Source: G965212025 sp965237985 (lineage in GTDB: Bacteria; Pseudomonadota; Gammaproteobacteria; Poriferisulfidales; Oxydemutatoraceae). Taken from it: a stretch of 64,000 nt of DNA. This document shows positions 1-7,646 of this stretch, one piece after another. A model generated the notes under the pieces. The model was not told the origin of the DNA and made no database searches. It saw only the letters and a program-made list of their open reading frames with translations. The number at the start of each line of letters is the position of its first letter. The stretch's first letter is position 1. The stretch is taken from contig OZ250161.1 in the NCBI GenBank assembly GCA_965237985.1, positions 1,054,001 to 1,118,000 on the forward strand. The letters are read 5' to 3'. Made by a program: the position numbers and the translations under genes.

Positions 1-446
1 TGCAAAAATAACCATCGCTGCACAACAAGTTCCGAGGCACAGTTGCCTGGCAGGGCAGCGTTGGAAAAGATCACGAGAGCCGCACCCAGTAAATGTTGCT
101 GGTCAAAGCCCGGCATCCCACCATCTCCGTCTTGTTGTCGTGGTCCAGACAATGAAACCAGGGGAATAAGGGGCAAAACCGGCAGGCAACCGGCATTCCC
201 TGGAAACATATCCAGGTTTTTGGAAGTTGACCAAAGATGGATTTTAGTACATCCTTAACAAAACCGAAGTTTGGTCGCCGAGGCTTGCTTACACCGTCCC
301 GCAACAAGTATGCGTTTCTGTTGGGGAAGGTCTCACGTCTTAGGCGGCATGCAGTCTGCTGTGATTTGTTTTTTCGCTGGCAGACCGAGAGCTTGCGCAG
401 TGCAAGTACCTTCTGTTTTGGTACGTGACCAACCGGAGGATGCCAT
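1..446. other. Non-coding stretch upstream of petA
   Basis: I see no convincing gene here. Short open frames exist on both strands but none resembles a known protein. Just upstream of petA there is a good ribosome binding site (GGAGG about 9 bases before the ATG at 447), and a small inverted repeat CTTGC/GCAAG lies near 390-405. The stretch probably holds the promoter of the petABC-sspA operon, but I cannot place the -35/-10 boxes with confidence. Confidence 0.4.
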
Positions 447-1070
447 ATGCCGACACTTAAAGCCGCAGACAAAAAGCGTCGTAGCTTCTTGTTGAAATCC
501 GTCAGCATAATCGGTGGAGCAGGAGCAGCTGCAGCTGCTTGGCCGTTCATTGCGTCGATGAGCCCGACGGCACGCGCCAAGGCACTCGGTGGTCCCATTG
601 AAGTCAATATCAAACGGTTGCGGGCGGGAGAATTGCAGCGGGACAAATGGCGGGGCAAACCGATCTGGGTGGTGCGCCGCACCCAAGCAATGCTGGACAC
701 ACTCACCAAAGACACCAGGGAACTGCGCGACCCAAATTCAAACATCCTCCAGCAGCCTCCATACGCAAAAAATCGCTATCGCTCCATCAAGCCTGAATAT
801 CTGGTCTTGGTGGGCATTTGCACACACTTGGGTTGTTCGCCCACCTTTCGACCAACACCCGGTTCTGAAGGTCTGGGGGCCAGCTGGCCCGGAGGATTTT
901 ACTGTGCCTGCCACGGATCGCGCTTCGATTTGTCGGGCAGAGTATTCAAGCATGTGCCTGCGGCCACCAATCTACTGGTCCCGCCTTACCATTTTGTAGC
1001 CAAGGATGTGATCGTGATCGGCCAAGGTCCGAATTTGGCAAAAACAAAAAACTCAGAAGCAAAAGCATGA
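447..1070 (+). CDS. petA: Ubiquinol-cytochrome c reductase, Rieske iron-sulfur subunit
   Basis: This is the Rieske subunit of the cytochrome bc1 complex. It carries the 2Fe-2S cluster that takes an electron from ubiquinol at the Qo site and passes it to cytochrome c1 on the periplasmic side. The 207-residue protein has a twin-arginine-like N-terminus (RRSFLLK, residues 11-17), one hydrophobic anchor at about 18-38, and both cluster-binding boxes: CTHLGC at 125-130 and CACHGS at 153-158. Length is normal for a proteobacterial PetA. GGAGG precedes the ATG. Its end overlaps the petB start by four bases (ATGA), so the two are translationally coupled. It is first in a petA-petB-petC-sspA operon. 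Confidence 0.97.
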   Translation: MPTLKAADKKRRSFLLKSVSIIGGAGAAAAAWPFIASMSPTARAKALGGPIEVNIKRLRAGELQRDKWRGKPIWVVRRTQAMLDTLTKDTRELRDPNSNILQQPPYAKNRYRSIKPEYLVLVGICTHLGCSPTFRPTPGSEGLGASWPGGFYCACHGSRFDLSGRVFKHVPAATNLLVPPYHFVAKDVIVIGQGPNLAKTKNSEAKA

Positions 1071-2458
1071 AAAAGTCACTCATCGACTGGATAGACGATC
1101 GCTTGCCACTCAAGCAGTTCTGGCGGGACCATCTGTCCGAATACTACGCACCGAAAAACTTCAACTTCTGGTACTTCTTCGGTTCGCTTTCGTTGATGGT
1201 CCTGTTCATGCAGATTTTCACGGGCATTTTCCTGACCATGCATTACAAGCCGGATGCCGATGAAGCATTCGCTTCCATTGAACTGATTATGCGGGACGTG
1301 GAATGGGGCTGGTTGATTCGCTATCTACATTCAACCGGGGCTTCGGCTTTTTTCATCGTCGTTTATTTTCACATATTCAGAGCGCTGCTTTACGGTTCCT
1401 ACAAAAATCCCCGTGAACTGATATGGCTCATCGGTGTCTGCATTTACCTGGCACTGATGGCGGAAGCATTCATGGGGTACCTCCTGCCGTGGGGGCAAAT
1501 GTCCTACTGGGGGGCACAGGTGATCATCAACCTCTTCGGTGCCATTCCCGGCATTGGCCCTGATCTGGCAACTTGGATCAGAGGAGATTTTGTGGTTTCG
1601 GATGCCACACTGAACCGCTTTTTCTCATTTCACGTAATCGCGATGCCGCTGCTGATTCTCGGCCTGGTCTTCATGCATATCGTTGCCCTCCACGCAGTAG
1701 GTTCCAACAACCCTGAAGGAATTGAAATCAAAGCGCAGAAAGATGCACAGAATCGACCGCTTGATGGCATACCATTTCATCCTTACTACACAATCAAAGA
1801 CGTTTTTGGCGCCATTGTTTTTCTCATTATTTTCCTCGGAGTTGTGTTTTTTGCACCTGCCATGGGCGGATACTTCCTTGAGTCGGCAAATTTTGTTCCA
1901 GCAAACCAGTTGATTACCCCGCAACACATCACACCCTTGTGGTATTTCACGCCTTTTTATACCATTCTGCGCTCGGTTCCTGATCCTTGGTACGGTGTGC
2001 TGGCCATGGGGGCCTCTGTTATGGTGCTGTTTTTCCTGCCTTGGATAGATAGCAACCCGGTCAAATCATTTCGCTACCGAAGCACTGGCTACAAAGTTAA
2101 CCTGCTTTCTCTGCCCGCCATTTTCTTTGCCTTGGGTTATTTGGGCACCTTGCCGGTCACCAATCTGACTAACGAGCTGGCAGTACGGTTCAGCGAGTTA
2201 TACCTGCTCTTTTTCTTCCTGATGTGGTTTTTCAGCAAAGTACGAACGCGCTTGATGGGCATCTCTTTTTTCCTGTTTTTCGTTGCCCTGTTCATGTACT
2301 TGGATTACCTCAGGGTGGATGACGAGCACCTATCAAGCATTTTGACAGGGAGCCTGTTGCCGCTGGCTTACCTCCTGTTGGTGCTGCTCCTTCCTGCCCT
2401 GATCGAAAAGATGCAGATTGACAAGCCGCTGCCCAGCCGGATTAAAGAATTAGGATAG
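1067..2458 (+). CDS. petB: Cytochrome b of the bc1 complex
   Basis: Integral membrane subunit carrying the two b haems and the Qo and Qi quinone sites of complex III. The 463-residue protein has the expected hydrophobic helices and two pairs of haem-ligand histidines: His88/His102 and His189/His204. The conserved stretch around residues 138-150 (LLPWGQMSYWGA) is intact. The Qo-site tetrapeptide, usually PEWY, reads PLWY here (residues 290-293), so the acidic residue is replaced by leucine. The C-terminal part after about residue 320 has further membrane segments, as in fused proteobacterial cytochrome b. It overlaps petA by four bases and is followed two bases later by petC. Confidence 0.97.
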   Translation: MKKSLIDWIDDRLPLKQFWRDHLSEYYAPKNFNFWYFFGSLSLMVLFMQIFTGIFLTMHYKPDADEAFASIELIMRDVEWGWLIRYLHSTGASAFFIVVYFHIFRALLYGSYKNPRELIWLIGVCIYLALMAEAFMGYLLPWGQMSYWGAQVIINLFGAIPGIGPDLATWIRGDFVVSDATLNRFFSFHVIAMPLLILGLVFMHIVALHAVGSNNPEGIEIKAQKDAQNRPLDGIPFHPYYTIKDVFGAIVFLIIFLGVVFFAPAMGGYFLESANFVPANQLITPQHITPLWYFTPFYTILRSVPDPWYGVLAMGASVMVLFFLPWIDSNPVKSFRYRSTGYKVNLLSLPAIFFALGYLGTLPVTNLTNELAVRFSELYLLFFFLMWFFSKVRTRLMGISFFLFFVALFMYLDYLRVDDEHLSSILTGSLLPLAYLLLVLLLPALIEKMQIDKPLPSRIKELG

Positions 2459-2460
2459 CC

Positions 2461-3201
2461 ATGCACAAGCTGATAGCGCTGTTGTTGGGCGTTCTTTCCG
2501 TCGCCGGGGGGGTGGCTGCTGAAGGCGAATACCCTCTGCAAAAAGCTGTGGTGGCGATCGACAACAAGCCGGCATTGCAAAGAGGGGCGAAATACTTTGT
2601 CAACTACTGTCTGAGTTGCCACAGTGCTCGCTACAGCCGCTACAGCCGTATCGGCCAAGATCTGGGGCTGACACCTGACATGGTGAAAGAAAACCTGATT
2701 TTCACACGCGAGAAGATCAATGACCCATTGAAGGTGGCCATGACCGATGAAGAGGGACACACATGGTTTGGGGCAGCCCCACCTGACTTGACGCTCGTTT
2801 CTCGTGCGCGTGGTTCCGACTGGATTTATACCTATTTGAAATCCTTCTATCTTGACGACACCCGGCCTTTGGGAGTCAACAACGCCCTGTTTCCAAACGT
2901 CTCCATGCCCCATGTACTTTGGAATTTACAAGGATGGCAGAAACCGATCTACACTGCCACGAAAGATGAAGATGGGAACATACACAAAATTGTGACAGCT
3001 TTAGAGCTGGTTGAGCCAGGAAAATTAAGCCCTGAAGAGTACGACAAGGTACTAAGTGACCTAGTTTCATTCCTCCATTACCTGTCTGAACCAGCGGCGT
3101 CAAAGCGCAAAGCGTACGGTCCTTGGGTTATTTTGTTTTTGATTTTTCTTGCAGTGCTGGCCTACTTGCTGAAAAAAGAATATTGGAAAGATATCAAATA
3201 A
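2461..3201 (+). CDS. petC: Cytochrome c1
   Basis: Haem c subunit of the bc1 complex, which accepts electrons from the Rieske protein and reduces soluble cytochrome c in the periplasm. The 246-residue protein has a cleavable signal peptide (residues 1-20, ending near GVAA), a CLSCH haem-attachment motif at 50-54, and a likely axial methionine in the SMPHVLW segment near residue 149. A single C-terminal membrane anchor lies at about 221-240, followed by a charged tail. It starts two bases after petB stops. Its stop codon shares one base with the ATG of sspA (TAATG). Confidence 0.97.
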   Translation: MHKLIALLLGVLSVAGGVAAEGEYPLQKAVVAIDNKPALQRGAKYFVNYCLSCHSARYSRYSRIGQDLGLTPDMVKENLIFTREKINDPLKVAMTDEEGHTWFGAAPPDLTLVSRARGSDWIYTYLKSFYLDDTRPLGVNNALFPNVSMPHVLWNLQGWQKPIYTATKDEDGNIHKIVTALELVEPGKLSPEEYDKVLSDLVSFLHYLSEPAASKRKAYGPWVILFLIFLAVLAYLLKKEYWKDIK

Positions 3202-3848
3202 TGCGCGCCGGAAATTTTAGGAGATCGGAAGTCGAAAATCCCTCCATCACGCTTTACAGCGGGGTGCTCTGCCCGGGCAGCCACCGCGTTCGGCTGGTGC
3301 TTGCCTTGAAGGAAATCAAGTACAAGCTGGTCAATCTGGAAAATCCGAAAAAATTTCCGCGGGAAGTACAAATACTTTCCGGACACCCCGCGCCTGTGCT
3401 GATCGATCGAGAACTGGAACTCTACTGCCCGAAAGTGATTACCGAATATCTTGATGAGCGATTTCCATACCCTCCCTTGATGCCAATTGACCCAATTTCC
3501 AAAGCGAAGTTGCGCCTGGCGCTTTACCATTTGGAAACCGAATGGGACCCCCTGCTGAAAAAAGCCACCTCTTCGCGCCAGAACGTGGCAAAAATAGCTC
3601 GGAAACAGCTGAAGGAGCAGGTAATGACCACTGTGGCACTGTTACAAAAAACCAAATTCCTGATGCAAAACGACCCCAGCCTGGCGGATTGCGCACTTGG
3701 ACCAATTCTCTTACGCCTGCAAAATGTCGGGGTGATTTTATCCAGACGTACTGCAAAAGTTGTCTTGGATTACCAAAAGCGGTTTTTTAACTTGCCGGCT
3801 TTTCGTAAAAGCCTCAGTGAGGAAGAAGCGGAACTGTTCTATCAATAA
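3201..3848 (+). CDS. sspA: Stringent starvation protein A (GST-fold)
   Basis: SspA is a glutathione-S-transferase-fold protein that binds RNA polymerase and alters transcription in stationary phase and stress. The 215-residue product has an N-terminal thioredoxin-like domain (about 10-88) and a helical C-terminal domain. The family signatures YLDERFP and PPLMP are present in the region of residues 80-100. I chose the ATG at 3201 because it overlaps the petC stop by one base and puts the GST domain at the usual distance from the start; an open frame further upstream lies inside petC. The petABC-sspA order is common in beta- and gammaproteobacteria. The usual partner sspB is not next door; the following 795 bases lack a clear gene. 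Confidence 0.93.
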   Translation: MRAGNFRRSEVENPSITLYSGVLCPGSHRVRLVLALKEIKYKLVNLENPKKFPREVQILSGHPAPVLIDRELELYCPKVITEYLDERFPYPPLMPIDPISKAKLRLALYHLETEWDPLLKKATSSRQNVAKIARKQLKEQVMTTVALLQKTKFLMQNDPSLADCALGPILLRLQNVGVILSRRTAKVVLDYQKRFFNLPAFRKSLSEEEAELFYQ

Positions 3849-4130
3849 GCGGAATCTGGCTGGACACACGGGTACTATCATTACCTGATTCCGGCGCCGA
3901 AAAGCAGGGCATTGATCCTCTGGTCGTCCGGCAGAGGTAGGCAATCCGGACATCTCAATACCAAGCAGCTGTCGCTCGGCCGATGTCAGCACTTTTCTGA
4001 CACTCCCAATGTTGCTTTTTTATGTGTCATATTCAACCCCATAAACTTCTCCATCTCCAGACTGGACTTTCCTGTCTGAACCACTTTCAGTCGCTTGACA
4101 GGAGTTCAGGGACCTGACTCCCTCTTTTGT

Positions 4131-4169
4131 AGGGAGCGTCTGCGTACAGGCAAAAGACTCCAGGCTATA
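4131..4169 (+). repeat. Dispersed direct repeat, copy 1
   Basis: An imperfect repeat of about 39 bases beginning AGGGAGCGTCTGCG and including AAAGACTCC. It matches the stretch starting at 4498 with roughly five differences. No coding or IS end is evident around it. Confidence 0.6.
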
Positions 4170-4497
4170 GATGACTGACGACCACGCAGATGGTTGGGAG
4201 CGCTGATCCACCGATACCGTGCCGGGGAGGTGATGGTCACGGCAACAAAGCACCACCTTCCTTCACCGCGGTGACTGCGGCACAAGACCGGATGACCAAG
4301 GAAATGACCAAGAAAATGACCGTGGCCAACCACATATTTGAAAGGTTGGCTGAAATGGCGCAGAGGCCGCTTCGCAGTAACCTTGGCAAGCTCGATGGAC
4401 GCGCAACAGCCTGACACCCGACACTTTGGCTGCCGCGAAATTCCAGCACCCCTGCCAATAACAGCGCCAGGCGTTCAGAAGCCTAAACTCTCTCTGC

Positions 4498-4536
4498 AGG
4501 GAGCGTCTGCGCACAGGCGAAAGACTCCCAGCCATA
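4498..4536 (+). repeat. Dispersed direct repeat, copy 2
   Basis: Second copy of the repeat at 4131, same orientation, 367 bases downstream. The two copies are short enough to be an intergenic repeat family, but only two are visible in this window. Confidence 0.6.
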
Positions 4537-4643
4537 AGCGACCATGTTCGCGAATTCAGGGGCTTTGTCAGCCACCTGCAGTCGTTTTGGCAAGCCTCCG
4601 TTCTGGCACCAGACTTTCCGAAAAAATGCTGTTCGTTTGCCGC

Positions 4644-6038
4644 TTAGGTATTGGCTGCAGACACTCTCTCTGGAGGGAAAACTTTATCCCGATTCAGAAT
4701 GTTCAGGGGATCGAAAACCTTTTTGATCCCTCTCATGATCCTGATTGCATTCTCTGATACTTCGCGATCCAGATAGTCGCGCTTGGCAAGTCCGATACCG
4801 TGTTCGCCGGAAAGTGTGCCGCCCAGACTGATGACATGGTCAAACAACTCTGACCGGCAGACCTTTGCGGCGGTACTTTCTTCCGGGTTTTGCGGGTCAA
4901 ACAGAATATTGACGTGCAAATTCCCGTTCCCAGCATGACCAAAACTGACAATACGAAGTCCGTGCGTAAATCCCAGCGACTGTATTCGTTCAAGCAGAAC
5001 GCCAATTCGGGTTACTGGCACCACCACATCCTCGTTGATCTTTCCTGCTGCCAGTGTGCGCAACCCTGGCGATAACAATTTGCGCAACCCCCAAATTCGA
5101 GCTTCCTCCTCTGCATTCCCGGCAACTTCCGTTCTGCGTAACCCGGCGTTTCTTGCAACTTTTTCCAGAATGGATATGGACCTGTCAGTTTCGTCCACGG
5201 CACCATCCACCTCAATGAGCAATAAAGAGCAACCCTCTATTTCTGGATACACCAGACCCACGCAAACAGGATCCAGAAATTCCAGTTTGGATGGCGTTAC
5301 ATTGGATGCCATAATTGCCGCGACAGCATCCGCAGCATGGGCGGCACAGTCGTAGGCAGCCAGCATGGATTTCGTGTTTTCGGGAAGCGGCATAAGCTTG
5401 ATGACTGCTTCAGTAATCAAGCCCAGCATACCCTCGGAGCCCACAAGCAGACGCGTAAGATCAAAGCCTGTGACTCCTTTGCTGGTCACCACACCGGTTT
5501 CAATACTGCTGCCGTCACCAGCCACGACCCGCAAACCCAAAACATTTTCCCGCGTGGTGCCGTATTTCACTGCCCGTGGCCCCGCCGCGTTGCAAGCCAG
5601 GTTGCCTCCCACCGTACAATAATCAGCACTGCCAGGATCAGGTGCCCAAAAAAATCCGTGCCGTGCGGCAAGCTGCTGCACCTGACCATTTAGAACACCG
5701 GGTTGCACGCGCATAAAACGATTGGCAGGGTCAGTTTTCAGAACCTGATTCATGCGCTCAAAGGAAATGACAATCCCACCCGACACCGGAACAGCGGCTC
5801 CGGCAGTGCCAGTGCCACGGCCACGTGCAGTGACCGGTATGCGCAATTCGTTGCACAAAACCAGAACCGAAACAACCTGCTGATGGGTTTCCGCCAGCAC
5901 AACCGCCTCTGGAATTCTATGCAATCGACTGTTGTCGCCTCCGTAAGCCCAGCGGTCAGCAGTGTCGGCAAGCACCTCAGCGGCACAGCATTCACGAATA
6001 TGCGCGGCAAGGTCACCCGAAGACTGCCGGTCAATCAA
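4644..6038 (-). CDS. FAD-linked oxidase, GlcD/D-lactate dehydrogenase family
   Basis: Flavoprotein of the glycolate oxidase GlcD / D-lactate dehydrogenase family, which oxidises a 2-hydroxyacid and passes electrons to a carrier. The 464-residue protein has the N-terminal FAD-binding PCMH domain (about 35-215, with TARGRGTGTAGAAVP and a GSADYCTVGGNLACNA segment). The C-terminal FAD-oxidase domain has GHAGNGNLH and GTLSGEHGIG near residues 370 and 415. Substrate cannot be told from sequence. The start is taken as the TTG at 6038, because the duplicated copy just upstream begins at the same TTG and family alignment supports it; the frame is open further upstream only because of the duplication. 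It is the last gene of the lpoA-yraN-diaA direction and starts inside the 260-bp tandem duplication. Confidence 0.88.
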   Translation of the reverse strand: MIDRQSSGDLAAHIRECCAAEVLADTADRWAYGGDNSRLHRIPEAVVLAETHQQVVSVLVLCNELRIPVTARGRGTGTAGAAVPVSGGIVISFERMNQVLKTDPANRFMRVQPGVLNGQVQQLAARHGFFWAPDPGSADYCTVGGNLACNAAGPRAVKYGTTRENVLGLRVVAGDGSSIETGVVTSKGVTGFDLTRLLVGSEGMLGLITEAVIKLMPLPENTKSMLAAYDCAAHAADAVAAIMASNVTPSKLEFLDPVCVGLVYPEIEGCSLLLIEVDGAVDETDRSISILEKVARNAGLRRTEVAGNAEEEARIWGLRKLLSPGLRTLAAGKINEDVVVPVTRIGVLLERIQSLGFTHGLRIVSFGHAGNGNLHVNILFDPQNPEESTAAKVCRSELFDHVISLGGTLSGEHGIGLAKRDYLDREVSENAIRIMRGIKKVFDPLNILNRDKVFPPERVSAANT

Positions 6039-6300
6039 TCCGACACCGGAACAGCGGCTCCGGCAGTGCCAGTGCCGCGGCCACGTGCAGTGACCGGTAT
6101 GCGCAATTCGTTGCACAAAACCAGAACCGAAACAACCTGCTGATGGGTTTCCACCAGCACAACGGCCTCTGGAATTCTATGCAATCGACTGTTGTCGCTC
6201 CCGTAAGCCCAGCGGTCAGCAGTGTCGGCAAGCACTTCAGCGACACAGCATTCACGAATATGCGCGGCAAGGTCACCCGAAGACTGCAGGTCAATCAATC
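5781..6300. repeat. Tandem duplication, 2 x 260 bp, at the diaA/glcD-like junction
   Basis: Bases 5781-6040 and 6041-6300 are about 97% identical. The seven bases CGACACC occur at both ends and at the internal boundary (5781, 6041, 6301), so the duplication could have arisen by slippage or recombination at that microhomology. The unit covers the last bases of diaA and the first ~85 codons of the glcD-like gene. The period is 2 modulo 3, which lets the partial copy end on the same TGA that overlaps the next TTG start. Confidence 0.95.
6035..6298 (-). pseudogene. Truncated duplicate of the glcD-like N-terminus
   Basis: An 87-codon open frame that repeats the N-terminus of the glcD-like protein and stops within the FAD-binding region at TGA (6035-6037). 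It starts at a TTG that overlaps the diaA stop, and its own stop overlaps the TTG start of the full-length gene in the same way (TTGA). A ribosome could therefore pass from diaA through this fragment to the intact gene. It differs from the parent at a handful of residues, so the duplication is not brand new. The product would be a partial, probably non-functional domain. Confidence 0.85.
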
Positions 6301-6885
6301 CGACACCTGATGTGCGGCATCAACCAGTGCACAAAGACAATGCAAAATCAGCAAATGTACCTCCTGCGCCCTGGCCGTGCTGTTGGTGGGCACGCGCAAT
6401 TCAAAATCCCGCTTCCCAAGCAATCCTGCCAGCTTGCCACCGTCGCTGGCACTCAAAGCAAGCACTACCATACCCAAATCGTGCGCTTTCGTGACCGCTT
6501 CGTTCACATTCTCAGAATTACCACTGGTGCTGATTGCCAGCAGCACATCACCCGGTTGGCCAAAAGCTTCCAACTGGCGTGAAAAGACCTGTCCATACCC
6601 ACAATCATTAGCCACAGAAGTCAAAATCGAAGTGTCGGTCGTCAAGGCGATCGCTGGCAAAGCCTTGCGCTTCATTTCAAAGCAGTTCACCAATTCCGCG
6701 GCAAAGTGTTGCGCATCCGCCGCGGAACCACCGTTGCCACAGCTAAAAATTTTTTTTCCTGCAGACAAAGCGCAGCAAATCAACTCCCCCGCGGCAACAA
6801 GTTTCCCTGGCAACACCTCGCCAGCACGGCTTTTCACTGCCATGCTGTCCGCAAACAAAGCTTTTACCAGTTCCAGATTTCCCAT
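6295..6885 (-). CDS. diaA: SIS-domain protein DiaA (GmhA-like)
   Basis: A 196-residue sugar-isomerase-fold protein. Visible signatures are the SCGNGGSAADAQHFAAEL segment near residues 48-65, AISTSGNSENV near 116-126, and a C-terminal EVHLLILHCL helix typical of the DiaA/GmhA group. In E. coli DiaA binds DnaA and helps initiation at oriC, whereas GmhA is sedoheptulose-7-phosphate isomerase. The two cannot be separated by motif alone. The neighbourhood (lpoA, yraN, diaA in the same order as E. coli) favours DiaA. The stop overlaps the TTG start of the duplicated glcD-like fragment. Confidence 0.88.
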   Translation of the reverse strand: MGNLELVKALFADSMAVKSRAGEVLPGKLVAAGELICCALSAGKKIFSCGNGGSAADAQHFAAELVNCFEMKRKALPAIALTTDTSILTSVANDCGYGQVFSRQLEAFGQPGDVLLAISTSGNSENVNEAVTKAHDLGMVVLALSASDGGKLAGLLGKRDFELRVPTNSTARAQEVHLLILHCLCALVDAAHQVSD

Positions 6886-6940
6886 TTTTTACCTGGGTCA
6901 GGAAAGTCACTGCGACAAAGCAGAGCAGCAGTTGCCACTT

Positions 6941-7324
6941 TTACCACGGCGCCGAAAACGCATTCTGGATCCAGCCAGGATTTTTCAGGTTTCCACCTTC
7001 AAAGGCCACAACGTCAAAACGCATTCCGTAATTGTAATTTTTCCGGGCGACAAAGATTTGTGCTGTTTTAATGATTTTTAGCTGTTTACGACGGTCAATA
7101 CTTTCCAGAGCACCCCCAAACGCCCGGTTTTTTCTGTACCGAACTTCAACAAAAACCAAGTCCATTCCATCCAGCATGATCAAGTCAATTTCACCAGCTT
7201 TCGATCTGAAGTTTTTTTTCTGCAACACCAGGCCTTGGGTTTCCAAAAAATGCTGCGCCGCCTGCTCCGCACGCGCACCTGTTGACAGCGATTTGAAACA
7301 GCGGTGCCAAAAACCCCATTTCAC
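6941..7324 (-). CDS. yraN: YraN family (UPF0102) putative nuclease
   Basis: UPF0102 proteins have a restriction-endonuclease-like fold and sit beside lpoA and diaA in many gammaproteobacteria; their role is not established. The 127-residue product has the family core: ARAEQAAQHFLE near the N-terminus, AGEIDLIMLD around 50-58 and LVFVEVRYRK around 62-71, supplying the Asp and Glu-x-Arg of a PD-(D/E)XK-like site. I chose the GTG at 7324 because it overlaps the TGA of the preceding lpoA-tail copy and gives the usual family length of about 130. The frame is open further upstream only because of the tandem triplication. Confidence 0.87.
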   Translation of the reverse strand: MKWGFWHRCFKSLSTGARAEQAAQHFLETQGLVLQKKNFRSKAGEIDLIMLDGMDLVFVEVRYRKNRAFGGALESIDRRKQLKIIKTAQIFVARKNYNYGMRFDVVAFEGGNLKNPGWIQNAFSAPW

Positions 7325-7485
7325 TGAACCAGTGGTCTGGGGTAGCCACCCTTGAATTGGGCCAGGCCTAAGCGCCGGTTCTGCAACACCAGGCCTTGGG
7401 TTTCCAAAAAATGCTGCGCCGCCTGCTCCGCACGCACACCTGTTGACAGCGATTTGAAGCGGCGGCACCAAAAACCCCATTTCAC
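7321..7485 (-). pseudogene. Mini-ORF: yraN head fused to lpoA tail (copy 2)
   Basis: A 54-residue frame starting at GTG 7485 and ending at TGA 7321-7323, which overlaps the true yraN start. It encodes the first ~36 residues of YraN and then the last ~17 of LpoA in frame. It is a product of the triplication, not a known gene. Confidence 0.75.
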
Positions 7486-7646
7486 TGAACCAGTGGTCTG
7501 GGGTAGCCACCCTTGAATTGGGCCAAACCTAAGCGCCGGTTCTGCAACACCAGGCCTTGGGTTTCCAAAAAATGCTGCGCCGCCTGCTCCGCACGCGCAC
7601 CTGTTGACAGCGATTTGAAACAGCGGTGCCAAAAACCCCATTTCAC
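7482..7646 (-). pseudogene. Mini-ORF: yraN head fused to lpoA tail (copy 1)
   Basis: Same composition as the neighbouring mini-ORF. Its GTG at 7646 overlaps the stop of full-length lpoA, and its own TGA overlaps the GTG of the next copy. A few substitutions relative to the other copy show the repeats have started to diverge. Confidence 0.75.

Larger units (their letters stand above)
3849..4643. other. Long intergenic region with a duplicated motif
   Basis: No gene is recognisable on either strand between sspA and the convergent glcD-like gene, although sspB would often sit here. Several short overlapping frames in all phases suggest decayed or never-coding DNA. The one clear structure is a direct repeat of about 39 bases found twice, 367 bases apart (separate entries). 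Confidence 0.5.

Noticed and set aside
71..745. Minus-strand 224-codon frame across petA
   Set aside because: It overlaps the clear Rieske gene in antisense and has no family features.
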